DNA from: Neopestalotiopsis rosae
Lineage: Eukaryota > Ascomycota > Sordariomycetes > Amphisphaeriales > Sporocadaceae
Reading direction: 5' to 3'
DNA: 64,000 nucleotides
NCBI GenBank assembly: GCA_023078685.1
Contig: JALGAS010000001.1
Location: 7,936,001-8,000,000, forward strand
The translations under genes were made by a program, and so were the position numbers. The notes below the pieces were generated by a model. It had not been told where the DNA came from. It worked only from the letters and a program-made list of their open reading frames with translations, and did no database searches. This document shows positions 1 through 10,989 of this stretch, one piece after another; position 1 is the first letter of the stretch, and each line of letters opens with the position of its first letter.

Positions 1-1584
1 AATACCCAGCAATCGCAGCAACGTTTGGCCCCTATCGGGCCACCCAGCGGCACTCGTCCAGGTTCTCAACCTATCCACCCTGGTAGCGCACCACGCCGTA
101 ATCCATGGGCAACAGCAGATATCGCTGCTGATGATCGCGCTCTCCGCGCTGAGAAACAGAAGCATGCCGAAGAGTACCGGAAGAACCTCGAGGCACAGGG
201 TGTAAACATCAACGAGGCACAGCACAGCGTCAGAGATACTTGGCGCGGCGTCGACATTAACCCGGACGGGAAGCGAATCACAGGACAAGGCGTGACCGCT
301 CAACATAACGAACGAATGGATCGTCACGCAGGACCATCATGGAATGCTCCTGCGCCTAATCTGGGTCCGGAACATGTCCGACACGAACCTCGTCAGTTCG
401 GCCAGCCAGCATACCAGCAAGATTACCGGCAACAGACCGTCCTCCCCGAAGGTCCTTATGGAAGAGCCACGAATCTAGGTCCCGCGGCGCATGGTCCGTC
501 CGGCGCCGCCCAATCTCGAGCTGGGTCACGCTTCTTCCCCCATAGTGGATCGCGTGACATTCGACAGGAGGAATCCATCATGCCTCCCAGGCCGGATTCG
601 CCCACTCCACCGCCCCCGACGATGGACGGCCATCCCGCCTATGATGGCGATGCTGAACGTCCACATGTTTCGTTACCTCCCACTCGGCCTGTTGTGAAAC
701 TGCCTCCAGCGGCGCAAAGACCGCCGCCGCCTGTTAAGCAAGCTCCAACACCCATCGCGCCCCCGAAACCTGCGACATTCGCTGCAGCAGCTGCTGCCGC
801 CGCCATTGTGTCTCCTCGTCCTCCAGGAAGTACTCTGTCCGGCCGGAACGTGCATTACGGTGGCGGCATCCAGTCTGCTGGCGAGATAAAGACTCAAGAG
901 AATTGGCAACAGAGAATTAATAGTCTCATGCGTACCCCGCACGCAAAACCAATGTCGGTCGACTCATCCAGCAAATACGCGTTCGACGGACATACAAACA
1001 CCTCTGCCACTGTATCTCTGCCTGCTCTGTCGCCTTCGGGTTCTTCAGCCAGCGACGCCAGTGATGTTACGACCAAGGAGATGGCTGAAGAATGTTTTGA
1101 TGAACAGGAAATGGGATCATTGCCACTGGTCAATCTCCCCAACGAGGCACCATCCGCACTATGGTCGAATAGAGCTGCGGAGCCCAACTGGCTTCCGCTA
1201 AACATGAAGTATCGTGTTGACGCAACTGCATCAGAGTCTGTCCGCTTTCCCTATGAACAGGTCAACCATAAAAGCGTCTATCGTATCATGATACAGGGTA
1301 TGGACGAAGCGAAAACCATTATTGCCCCTTTCAGCTCTCGAAACCGAAGCGATTCGCGACGTCAGGGTCGTGGCGGTCGTGGCACTCGAGGTGGCTCCAG
1401 AGGTGGACGAGACTCTATGGGTGATCATCAGAGTTCCTCTGCCACATTGGATCGGCCCGAGCGTTCGGAACGCTCTGAGCGGTCTGACCGTCCTTCGAGC
1501 CGTGGCGGACGTGGAAATTTCCGAGCTCGATCTGAGCATTGGACCAAGAGCTCATCTACTCTTGGCCAACCGACCCAATCCTAA
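1..1584 (+). CDS. RGG/proline-rich low-complexity protein, C-terminal part
   Basis: The frame is open from base 1, and the first apparent start at 25 is a TTG, so this is the 3' part of a gene that begins outside the window. At least 528 residues are visible, ending at TAA 1582-1584. From N to C there is a charged helical stretch (about residues 40-75), a long Pro/Ala-rich linker with a poly-Ala run, a Ser/Thr-rich part, a more ordered segment with aromatic residues (about 375-430), and an Arg-Gly-rich tail with RGG/RGGR motifs followed by a repeated R-S-E/D motif. RGG tails are known to bind RNA or act as arginine-methylation targets, so an RNA-related role is inferred only. I do not recognise the family. 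No intron is needed in the visible part. Confidence 0.75.
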   Translation, partial: NTQQSQQRLAPIGPPSGTRPGSQPIHPGSAPRRNPWATADIAADDRALRAEKQKHAEEYRKNLEAQGVNINEAQHSVRDTWRGVDINPDGKRITGQGVTAQHNERMDRHAGPSWNAPAPNLGPEHVRHEPRQFGQPAYQQDYRQQTVLPEGPYGRATNLGPAAHGPSGAAQSRAGSRFFPHSGSRDIRQEESIMPPRPDSPTPPPPTMDGHPAYDGDAERPHVSLPPTRPVVKLPPAAQRPPPPVKQAPTPIAPPKPATFAAAAAAAAIVSPRPPGSTLSGRNVHYGGGIQSAGEIKTQENWQQRINSLMRTPHAKPMSVDSSSKYAFDGHTNTSATVSLPALSPSGSSASDASDVTTKEMAEECFDEQEMGSLPLVNLPNEAPSALWSNRAAEPNWLPLNMKYRVDATASESVRFPYEQVNHKSVYRIMIQGMDEAKTIIAPFSSRNRSDSRRQGRGGRGTRGGSRGGRDSMGDHQSSSATLDRPERSERSERSDRPSSRGGRGNFRARSEHWTKSSSTLGQPTQS

Positions 1585-2755
1585 TCTGCTGTGGAGTCAG
1601 TCATAAGTAGGGACAGGCTCCGACTGCGATCTGTTCTTTTTTTTCATAACCCTGGGAAGGTGTCTTCTTTGAAAACGACACAACAACAACAAACATAAGG
1701 CGGTACACAAAGAAAAACGTAATTGTATAACCCTGAATGGCACTGAAGATCTCTTCTCGAGCGTCGAGGTGCACCGCCCATTCAGGACCACGGCAAGAAC
1801 CGAGTAATCTGCTCTTGGTTTATTCCCCCCATTCGTTGTCGCAACCACAGCCTGCTGTTTCGATACGACAACGTGTACAAATATTGTCTAGCGCATTTCT
1901 GGCATTTGTGTCGATGAATGACGAAGGCATAATGGTTTTGCCCCTACTTTCTGACTATATGAACCGAAACGGACTCAAAGGAACCACGAAGGAACCGTCG
2001 TTGATACTGTGTCCTTGGAGACACATTCTCCTTTTCACAATTGCTTTCAAGCCCGAGGCTTTATGCAAAAGCACATTTGTTTTGCGACGGCTAGCGATGA
2101 AGGGTTGATAGGACGGATCTGCACAAAAATGAGGAGCACGAACTTGATGAGAAGATAATAAGTGTCTCTGAGCACACAAAGTGGCAATCGAGCAAGGATG
2201 AAAAGGGAGCTCCTCAACATGGGGTACCCTCCATCTTTCAAGTATTGCCCCATGTAGACTGCAGAAATGTCACCAGGCCCCAATGATGAGCTTCTGGTAG
2301 TAGCAAACAATGAGATACGCCTAAACCCCCAAGGTGAAAACAATGTCCGTCCTGTGATGATAATGATATCTTAACTGTCAATCCACTTGTGAGGTTAAGT
2401 CACGGATAAGTCCTTCTGCAACTACATTAGATATAAGTGCGTGCGTCAACGGTAGTCGGTGGTACCTGTAGTAGTGAAATCACGATGGACCTCGCATAAA
2501 AGAGAGGCACGACCTGGAATGAAGTCAACCCACGTTCCTGTGAATTCTTTTTCCGTCTTGGTGGAAAGAGCAATGGGTTTCACTCTTATCCTTCGTATGC
2601 CAAACCAGAGTCCCCCGTTACATTGTTTTGATGCCCCGCGATCCAAGTTGAATCATCAATCTTCACTTACACTTCAATTAGGTTACAACAACAAAAGTCT
2701 TCCATCACATCCCACCGGACATTACTTATCTACCAGTTGTGCTCGATTACTGAGG
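1585..2755. other. Intergenic region / UTRs
   Basis: The first 100-200 bases are probably the 3' UTR of the upstream gene. A frame stays open from 2459 into the next gene, but the stretch before the ATG at 2756 reads as leader rather than protein. I see no other supported gene or RNA. Confidence 0.5.
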
Positions 2756-3725
2756 ATGTCGTCTCCTCAACGCTTCGGCCCTGCCATGGCCTCACAGCGT
2801 CCAAACTTGCAGCATCAAGGACCACAACACGAGGAAACAGTTGGCAAGACTGCATGGGATGTCTTGTGTGAGATATACCCTACCTTGAGGAGGCTCGAAT
2901 CGCAGAACTTCGCAAGGGTGGGTGAGGAACTAAGAGTTCTAGCTTCAAGGCCTCCAAAAGAGACTTTTGCGCGCAATCCCAAGAGAAGCCGCAGACGGAT
3001 GCCCTTCTTTGACTTTATAATGCCCCGAACTCTGTCTCCTACTAAACAATTACTGACTCAGATATCGGGTAACGTACTGAGCGATGCTGAGTCCTGTACC
3101 TGGTGCAAGAGCGGCGAGGCACCGTGGCTCGGGTGTGTTCCGTCGGAGGGGGGCGGCCAATGCATGAATTGTCATCTTTCCCACCTGACGGATTGTTCAT
3201 TACTGCCAGGTATGTGTCAATTACCAACTATGAGAACCAAGAATTGAAAATTCACACTTGCGTATTCTAGAGACAGTATCGAGTCCCGACTCATATCGGA
3301 ACCCAACGGCGAGACCGGAACCTCTGGTGCCCGGCTTGAATGCACAGCTGAATAACATGCCCAAAATCGATCCATATAGAAATCCTACGACGACATCAGC
3401 ATTTACTGTGCCCGACTCGAGTGTACAGCTGAATAATACGCCCACAATCGATCCATATGGGAATTCAAAGGCGACATCAAAACCTACTTTGCCCTCTTTT
3501 CGCGCGTTGGTGTCTACTTTGGATGCGCCAACATTCGAACAATTGCAACCTGCACCCGTCGTGAATGACACTCATAATACGACAGAGCTCAGAACTTACC
3601 ATCCTCATGTTCTCCGTGGCCTGAAGGCAAATGAACTACACAAGGAACTCGACAATTGCCACCAGTTTAGGAACGAAGTTACAAAATATGCTAACCTTAT
3701 CAGGTCTTTCCTACACCAAGACTGA
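2756..3725 (+). CDS. DUF3716-like cysteine-rich protein (two exons)
   Basis: The model is join(2756..3209, 3271..3725), 302 aa. The 61-nt intron (3210-3270) has a GTATGT donor and a TTCTAG acceptor and joins two frames that are otherwise separate. The ATG at 2756 is chosen because the upstream open frame is uninformative. Near residues 112-140 there is a Cys signature, C-x2-C-(about 10)-C-(about 8)-C-x2-C followed by a later Cys, with the spacing I remember for DUF3716, a fungal domain of unknown function probably binding zinc. The region after the intron holds two to three imperfect copies of a roughly 33-residue unit containing Q-L-N-N and I-D-P-Y. The C-terminus has a short K/H/E-rich helix. 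Such proteins are often lineage-specific in filamentous fungi. The domain call is from memory. Confidence 0.65.
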
Positions 3726-4366
3726 ACTTGGGAGAAGATCAGCTTTAAGATATCTCATGCTGGTATAAATTGAGGTCGTCAAGATTCGAGCGGGGAGATG
3801 TGGGAGGGAGAACAAAATGGAAGCTTCGGGGGCTTTGTGGGAAGTACTCTGTATAATTATGTTTCCTCTGTATTGTACCACTATACAAACATTGTGGGTT
3901 ACAAGCGACTCTGCATCGTTCCATGTGCTTGATCATGATGACCATGTCCTCGATAGCATAATTCTGATTCGGTGAAGGAAGAGGTAACCTTGGGTTGTGT
4001 AAAAAGGTTGAGCATTTGCTACTAACAGCCGGCAACGCTGAATTAAACATACATACTGGTAGTACGTATGGAGTACTACCTAGGTACACACAGGTGATAG
4101 AGCGCTGGGTATGTACGAGGTATATCCACCAGACTGAATTGATAGACGCTACTCTGAGAACAGCCTAGTGTCATGCAACCAATTAAACACGCGCCACCGC
4201 AGACGCGTCCAAACTGATTCAGAGACGCGCGACAGGAGAAACGCGACTTTAGCCCCTCCTTGGGGTCAATTTTGTATGAGAAACGAGATCGCTCCCGACT
4301 TTTCAGTTCCCATCCGTGATACCCTCAACATTTCAACCACTGCCTTTGCAAACAACATATCCCACA
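3726..4366. other. Intergenic region, MCM6 promoter
   Basis: No gene is supported. The half nearest MCM6 carries the ACGCGN cluster listed separately and a CCAAT sequence around 4178. Confidence 0.5.
4189..4246 (+). promoter_or_regulatory. MCB-like (ACGCGT) cluster upstream of MCM6
   Basis: Four ACGCGN hexamers lie within 58 bases: ACGCGC at 4189, a perfect ACGCGT at 4203-4208, ACGCGC at 4225 and ACGCGA at 4241. They sit about 120-180 bases before the MCM6 start codon. ACGCGT is the MluI cell-cycle box bound by the MBF (Mbp1/Swi6-type) G1/S factor in yeasts, and MCM genes are classic targets. The hexamers are seen in the sequence; the function is inferred. Confidence 0.55.
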
Positions 4367-7290
4367 ATGGCGGCAACTCCCAGTGATACCGGCATGGCCA
4401 TGTCGGATGCGCCATCGCGTACATCCAGACGTACTTCACGACCTCGGGCTCCTCTGTCGGAAAGTCTAGCTGCGCCGAGCGACGACGAAGGAGAGGGCTT
4501 CGCCGACGATCAGATCCCCGGTCGCGCCAGGCGAAATGGACCGCAGGATGTCCCCCGAGTCGAGGACAGAATCGGTATAACCGTACAGGAGCACTTTGAG
4601 AACTTTATCGAGGAGTTCATAGAAGATCCCACATCGTCGGCGGCTCCAACATCGAGCGCCGTCACCACGGACAAGTACTATGTCGCGCAAATTCATGCGA
4701 TGCGTGTCTACCAGCTCTCGACCTTCTATGTCAACTATGACCACATATCCGCGTACCAAAACGGAGGTCTGGCCAATGCCATCAACACACAATACTACCG
4801 TTTTCTCCCCTTCCTCACAAACGCTCTCCACAATATGATCGCCAAATACGAACCACAATACTTTCGCGAGCACCGCCAGCCCACAATTTCGAGTGGTCAG
4901 ACGACTTCGGGAGCAAGCAATGCCGGCTCGGGCACTGCAAGCCAGTCGGAAGCCACGCAAGGCAGCAAGACGGCAAACCAACAGACCGATAAGCTATTCG
5001 CCATTGCATTCTACAATCTCCCATTGGTCTCGCGTGTACGCAGTCTGCGAGCCAAGAACATCGGACAGCTCCTGTCCATCTCAGGAACCGTCACCAGAAC
5101 TTCAGAAGTGCGACCCGAGCTATCAGTCGCAACATTTGTCTGCGAGGCATGCCGATCTGTCGTTCCCAACGTAGAACAGACCTTCCGATACACCGAACCC
5201 ACTCAATGCCCAAACTTGCAGTGCAACAACCGTATTGCTTGGCAACTGGACATACGACACAGCACCTTTGTGGACTGGCAAAAGGTTCGCATTCAGGAAA
5301 ACAGCTCCGAGATCCCCACTGGCAGCATGCCGCGAACCATGGATGTCATTCTTCGTGGAGAGATGGTCGACCGAGCCAAGGCTGGCGAGAAATGTATCTT
5401 TACCGGCGCCCTTATCGTTGTGCCAGATGTATCGCAGCTGGGCCTGCCCGGAGTGCGACCCACGGCCATTAGAGATGATAGAAACGCTCCTCGTGGAAAC
5501 GATGTAGGCGGTAGCGGTGTCTCTGGTCTCAAAGCGCTAGGTGTGCGTGATCTTACCTATCGACTTGCCTTCCTGGCCACCATGGTCAACTCGGATACAT
5601 CGACTCCCGGATCCAATGCACAGCGCCCAGTTCAGGATATTATTGGATCTCTCACGCAGGCAAATGCCGAGAGCGCCGAGACGGTGGACGAAGCACAGCA
5701 GGCTGTGCTGAGCTCCATGACGCCGGCTGAGATTGACGAGCTGCGTGAAATGGTCCACAGTGACCACATCTACAGCAGACTCGTCCAGTCACTAGCTCCA
5801 ATGGTCTACGGACACGAGATCGTGAAGAAGGGTATTCTTCTGCAGCTCATGTCTGGTGTACACAAGACAACGCCCGAGGGAATGCAGCTTCGTGGTGACA
5901 TCAATATTTGCATTGTCGGTGACCCGTCGACGTCCAAGTCGCAATTCCTCAAGTATGTGTGCTCGTTTGCACCGAGAGCTGTCTACACATCCGGAAAGGC
6001 TTCCTCGGCTGCTGGTCTCACAGCTGCCGTCATCAAAGACGAGGAGACTGGCGAGTTTACAATCGAGGCTGGTGCACTTATGCTGGCTGACAATGGCATT
6101 TGCGCCATTGATGAGTTTGACAAGATGGACATTGCGGACCAGGTCGCGATCCACGAAGCCATGGAACAGCAGACCATCTCCATAGCCAAGGCTGGTATCC
6201 AAGCGACACTCAACGCTCGCACGTCTGTCTTGGCTGCAGCCAACCCTGTCGGTGGCCGTTACAACCGAAAGACGACACTGCGCGCAAACATCAACATGTC
6301 GGCGCCCATCATGTCGCGTTTTGATCTGTTCTTTGTCATCTTGGATGAATGCAACGACCAGATTGATCGTCATCTGGCCGAGCACATTGTGGGCATCCAC
6401 CAGCTTCGTGACAGTGCTATCGAGCCAGAATTCAGCACAGAGTGTCTTCAACGTTACATTCGTTTTGCTCGTACTTTCCGTCCCGAGTTTACAGACGAAG
6501 CCAAGGAACAACTGGTGAAGCGATACAAGGAGCTCCGTTCTGATGATGCCCAAGGAGGTGTCGGCAAAAACAGCTACCGTATTACAGTTCGTCAGCTAGA
6601 AAGTTTGATTCGACTTTCCGAGGCCATTGCCAAGGCAAACTGTGTAGAAGATATTACCGCAGACTTTGTTGACGAGGCGTTCATGCTGCTACGACAAAGT
6701 ATCATTAGCGTAGAGCACGATGATGTCGAAATGGATGAGGACGACGACGACGTGACTCCCGAGGACGCTGCCGAGCTGATTGCAGCAGCAGATGCTGCGT
6801 CGAATTCTCAGCGCCAAGATTCCGAGGGCGACGAGACCATGGATAATGCTGATGGTTCTCCCTCGCAAACCCCGGCCGAGGCGCAGAAGAAGAAGACGGC
6901 CATCACTTATGAGAAGTACATTGCCATGGTCAACCAGTTTGTGAGCCGCGTCAATGATGACGAGGCGACGGGAGCTGGCGAGGGTGTCGAAGCTGAGCAG
7001 CTGCTCGAATGGTACCTTGAGCAAAAGGAGGAGGAGCTTGAGACTGAGGAGGACCATGACCGCGAGCTGACACTGGCCAAGATGGTCTTGAAGAAGATGG
7101 TCAAGGTTAGTTCACGCCCAATTCCTTGTATGCATTTCCGAATTGATATACTGACTTGTTGCTGTAGGATAACATTTTGATGGCGGTTCGCGGCAGTGGA
7201 CTCGCCTCGGACGAAGCAGCCGATGATGAGGCAGCTGATGCGAAGGTTGTCTATGTCCTGCACCCCAACTGTGCAGTAGAGGAATACTGA
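4367..7290 (+). CDS. mcm6: DNA replication licensing factor MCM6
   Basis: The model is join(4367..7105, 7168..7290), 953 aa. The 62-nt intron (7106-7167) is phase 0. ATG 4367 has a good context (CACAATGG). MCM6 is one subunit of the MCM2-7 ring, the ATP-driven replicative DNA helicase loaded at origins. Visible features are a zinc finger with Cys259, Cys262, Cys281 and Cys286, a Walker A element around residues 518-525 (GDPSTSKS), a Walker B element ending in IDEFDKM near 582, and an SRFD arginine finger with Arg651. The stretch VRDLTYRLAFLA just before the AAA+ core is typical of MCM6 rather than other MCMs. A Ser/Asp-rich N-terminal tail and an acidic linker at about 785-845 precede the C-terminal winged-helix region. 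It converges on the small membrane-protein gene on the other strand. Confidence 0.96.
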
Positions 7291-7724
7291 TCGATGGGTG
7301 CCATACAATACTGGGGGGATTCGTGAAAGAGAGGGTATGTCATGACTGGTTTCTGGCGTTGGGGAGTTTTTATACACACAAAGTCCAACAGGCAAGGAAG
7401 ATGGACGAATCATGAGCGTATTGGGTGATGATATATCTGTAGACAGTGCCTGATGTAGAAACGGATACCACAATGCACATGGTATAATAAGATGACATAC
7501 AACGATTAAGCTATTTTGAACATGTAGTTGATAAATGTCAGAATTGGATGTGTTGAAGATGAAAAGGATTTGATGGATATCAATTGCGCTGAATTAACTA
7601 AACAGCAGTTCTCCTCTGCATCTGGCAGTGCAAACCGACGGGTATATAACATAACCTGCATCTCCCTCCACTAGTCGTGCCTATCGTACATATTCGTCCA
7701 GATCATTACGCCCACGAACGATGC
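7291..7724. other. Convergent intergenic region
   Basis: This lies between the stop codons of MCM6 (+) and the 91-aa gene (-). It is AT-rich, probably made of both 3' UTRs, and I see no gene in it. Confidence 0.5.
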
Positions 7725-8087
7725 CTAGTTGGACTTCAAAGTCTTGCTGGCTCTAGTCGAGCCATTCTGGCGCTGCTGGTAGTACAGGTATCCCAGGACT
7801 GCAGCGGCGACAGTTCCGAGAATGAAGAAGTTATCTGCGCGCACATGAAAATGTTAGTAACGTGAAAGAAGGTTTTCAGAGGGTTTACTCGGGTAGAGAG
7901 AAGAAGAAGAAGAAAACGTACGAATAGCGAAACCGAGGGTGCCCTCGATAAAGTGCACCACGCCCTTGCCGGCATCGGCAATGGTGTGCAGGACTAGGGC
8001 AAAGGCATTGAAGATGGCGGCAAAGATGCCCTGAATGACCTCGAGGATAGACTCGAAGAAGTGTCCGATACCCGATGCGATACCCAT
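7725..8087 (-). CDS. Small conserved-looking membrane protein, 91 aa
   Basis: The model is complement(join(7725..7834, 7922..8087)). The 87-nt intron (7835-7921) has a GTACGT donor and a GCGCAG acceptor. The first exon encodes an amphipathic to hydrophobic N-terminus (start MGIASGIGHFFES) rich in Phe, Ile and Ala. The second exon adds a clear membrane segment (FFILGTVAAAVLGYLYY), followed by a short polar tail Q-Q-R-Q-N. The joined protein has two to three hydrophobic helices and no signal-peptide cleavage pattern. The hydrophobic pattern continues across the splice, which supports the model. I recall similar anonymous proteins in other Sordariomycetes, but no function. It is too short and too split to appear as one open frame. 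Confidence 0.7.
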
Positions 8088-9489
8088 CTTGGCTTTTTGG
8101 TGTTTGGGATTGGTTGTGTATGTAGTATTACGGGTGGAGAAAGAGCAGGTATGTATGTAGAATGATCAGATCTCGTAGGGCTGAGAACTGAAAATTTAGT
8201 GCAGATTGAATTTGTTCGAGAAGACCTTCTGAACTAAAGAAATGTGTGAGAGGAAAGTGTGGCTTTTTATTCACAGAACAAGTGGTGACTACCTGCGTAG
8301 AAGTGCTGTGATGCTGTTATGTAGGTATGAGGCTGAGGCTACGTAATGGGCGGCTTTCTCTGCAGAACCGAGACCACCCAAAAGCCCACCAAAGCCACCC
8401 GTTTTTATTGTTCATGACGACCCTTGATTGAGACACAAAGCCAAAAACTTGGTTTTCCCCCATACATACAAAGGCGCGCAGGTATGAAATTGCAAACAAT
8501 CACCCGATCGCGTGCGTGTTTGGGTTCTACGTGCGTCGGTACCTGCCTAGACATGGGAGAATTGAACCATGGGAATGACGTCAAAGCCGCAAGCGGGTTA
8601 AGGTGCTTGGGGTATGTACATGGTAGAAGGCGGGGAAAATGCTCCGAGACCTGTCAAAAGGTAGATCAGTGTCGCATTCAGACAAGGACGGAAATTGATT
8701 AATTAAACACAAGCTACGTATCTAAGTAAGTAGAATATTGCCTAGCATTATCAAGGGGAAACTCTATAAACCCCAGGGCCCTAGTTTTGAAATGTCGTCG
8801 TGATTTATTTGACCTTGGTGATGATGATTTTTGTTGTTTTTGGTTCTTGGCTGTCTGCTAGTCCATTGATACCCACCTAGCGTTCAACGCGGAGGTACAT
8901 ATCCTCTCTATCCGCATTGCCATTACGAACCCATCGTCCACTTCGTGTCCCGTTCCTGGAGAGCAAATGCTAGTATGGACCGACGGCATATCAATACTGC
9001 ATACATCTCATGATTCCAGCCTCAACATGACCTCTCGAGCACGGCGATGCAATGGACAAAGCTATAAATCATGTCTGGTTTCTTTGACATTTTCCTCACC
9101 AGGCGCGGGGTCCTGCCCAGATGCGGGTAATCTACAGAATACCAACCTACACCGTGTAACTATCCGCTTGGGTTGCGAATAAAGGCTTGGTAAGAGCACA
9201 ATGCTAGTCTTCTCGGCAAAGGTTCGGGACGCCTCAGACTACGAGTGCGGGCATCTTGAAGCTGTCGTGGAAATGCTCAGCTTCTTTTACCACCCCGGTG
9301 CGTCGCATGACCATATTAGTGGGAAAGTTGTCGCCCAATCCGGCAACTTTAAGCACCACTTGGAATATTGCACCGCATCCCAGACCGATAGGATAAAGAG
9401 AGCCAGCGCTGCTCTCCATGAATTTGTTTTCTCACAGATACATCTAATTGATTGTTGATCGAAACGGGACAATTTCTGTTTATTTCAAA
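8088..9489. other. Divergent intergenic region
   Basis: It separates the 91-aa gene (-) from the DUF1593 gene (+). Only short frames with no recognisable content are present. It probably holds both promoters and leaders. Confidence 0.45.
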
Positions 9490-10989
9490 ATGTCACAAGC
9501 AGCGCGGTCCATGTCTTTTCCCCAGCGGCTGAGGGTCTTCATTCTGTCGGACATTTCAAACGAACCCGACGATGCGGAATCGCTAGTCCGATATCTGCTG
9601 TATTCGAACCAATTCGAGACCGAGGGCCTCGGTGCCGTGACCTCGAATTGGATGAAGACAAAGGTGTGCCCGCAGGATATGCACAAGATTATTGACGCAT
9701 ACGCCGGCGCCGTCGACAACCTCAACGCGCATGCACATCCAAGTGCCCAATATGCTTCAGCAGAAACCCTGAAAGGGCTCATACGCAGCGGCGCCAGCGT
9801 CTACGGTATGGCCGCCGTGGGCGACGACGTCCCGCTGAGCGATGCAGGGAAGCTGCTGCTGGAGCGCATACTTATCGCCGACGAGCGACCGCTGTGGGTC
9901 TTGTGCTGGGGCGGCACCAATGTACTCGCCCAGGTCCTCTACAAGATTCGAAAGGACTATTCCGCAGAAGAGGCCGAGGGACTGTATGCAAAATTGCGAG
10001 TCTACGCTATCTCCGATCAGGATGATACCGGAGCCTGGATACGCAACAATTTCCCATCGGTATTTTACATTGTGTCTTTGCACGGCTGGAACCAGTATGG
10101 CCTAGCTGCCTGGACAGGCATTTCCGGCGACAACTTTTATGGGTTTGACAAGGGCGGCCCGGATTTCTCAAAAATGACCAAGGAATGGGTGAAAGAAAAC
10201 ATTCAAATCGGACCTCTTGGGTCGGCATATCCCGATTACATGTTTATTCCCGAGGGTGATACGCCCACTTTTCTGTATTTGATCCAAAACGGTCTTGGTG
10301 TGCCGGAACGCCCCGACTATGGTTCGTGGGGTGGGCGATATGCTCTTCATGATATCAGTGGAAGCGGGCTCTGCGGCAAAAGTCACCACGACGCAGCCGA
10401 TGAGGTTATTGGACTCGACGGTCGAACATATAGATCAAACCAAGCCACCATTTGGCGGTGGAGAGACACATTCCAAAGCGACTTTGCCGCGCGCATGCAA
10501 TGGACCTTGTCTGGAGACTTCAAGTCTGCCAACCACCACCCGGTCATCTCTGTCAATGGCAGCCAAAGTGTCGAGCCCCTGGTTGTAGAGTGTGAGGCCG
10601 GCGAGTCCTTTACCCTCGACGCCTCCGAGACGTACGACCCCGACGAGGGCGACACACTTACATTCAAGTGGTGGCACTACCGAGAGCCCACGGCCACGCA
10701 ATGGTGGACCTCGGCCGAGGTCGACGAGCTCAAGGTGACAAATTTGAATGATGAGGGCAGCAGGGTTCAGGTCGCACTGCCGCCTCCAGAGAGGTGCGCA
10801 GTCGAGCTGATGAGCAGGCAGGCCGTCGAAAAAGGACAACTGCTGCACCTAATTCTGGAGGTCACAGACAATGGCAAGATCCCCTTGACGAGCTACCGAC
10901 GCATCCTCGTGCAGTGCACAAACAAGGACCTCAAGGGATCGGGAAAGCCAATAGATGCCGCTGGTGATACAGGCATCTCATTCGCGTGA
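9490..10989 (+). CDS. DUF1593 / cellulose-binding Sde182-type, nucleoside-hydrolase-like protein
   Basis: Single exon, 499 aa; ATG 9490 is the first Met before the conserved core. The N-terminal two thirds has the layout I associate with DUF1593 (Sde182, nucleoside hydrolase-like): a beta strand followed by an Asp-rich loop (FILSDISNEPDDAES, about residues 17-31), a segment with W-V-L-C-W-G-G-T-N, and a D-D-T-G-A-W loop. From about residue 352 a second domain has an Ig/PKD-like sandwich pattern with C-E-A-G-E, D-P-D-E-G-D and K-W-W-H-Y, matching the C-terminal domain of these proteins. The name comes from a bacterial cellulose-binding protein; the enzymatic activity is unclear. There is no signal peptide, although bacterial relatives are usually secreted. 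No intron is seen. Confidence 0.82.
   Translation: MSQAARSMSFPQRLRVFILSDISNEPDDAESLVRYLLYSNQFETEGLGAVTSNWMKTKVCPQDMHKIIDAYAGAVDNLNAHAHPSAQYASAETLKGLIRSGASVYGMAAVGDDVPLSDAGKLLLERILIADERPLWVLCWGGTNVLAQVLYKIRKDYSAEEAEGLYAKLRVYAISDQDDTGAWIRNNFPSVFYIVSLHGWNQYGLAAWTGISGDNFYGFDKGGPDFSKMTKEWVKENIQIGPLGSAYPDYMFIPEGDTPTFLYLIQNGLGVPERPDYGSWGGRYALHDISGSGLCGKSHHDAADEVIGLDGRTYRSNQATIWRWRDTFQSDFAARMQWTLSGDFKSANHHPVISVNGSQSVEPLVVECEAGESFTLDASETYDPDEGDTLTFKWWHYREPTATQWWTSAEVDELKVTNLNDEGSRVQVALPPPERCAVELMSRQAVEKGQLLHLILEVTDNGKIPLTSYRRILVQCTNKDLKGSGKPIDAAGDTGISFA

Noticed and set aside
5792..6553. 253-codon frame on the minus strand inside MCM6
   Set aside because: It lies antisense to the conserved AAA+ core; its translation is low in protein-like features and follows from codon bias of MCM6.
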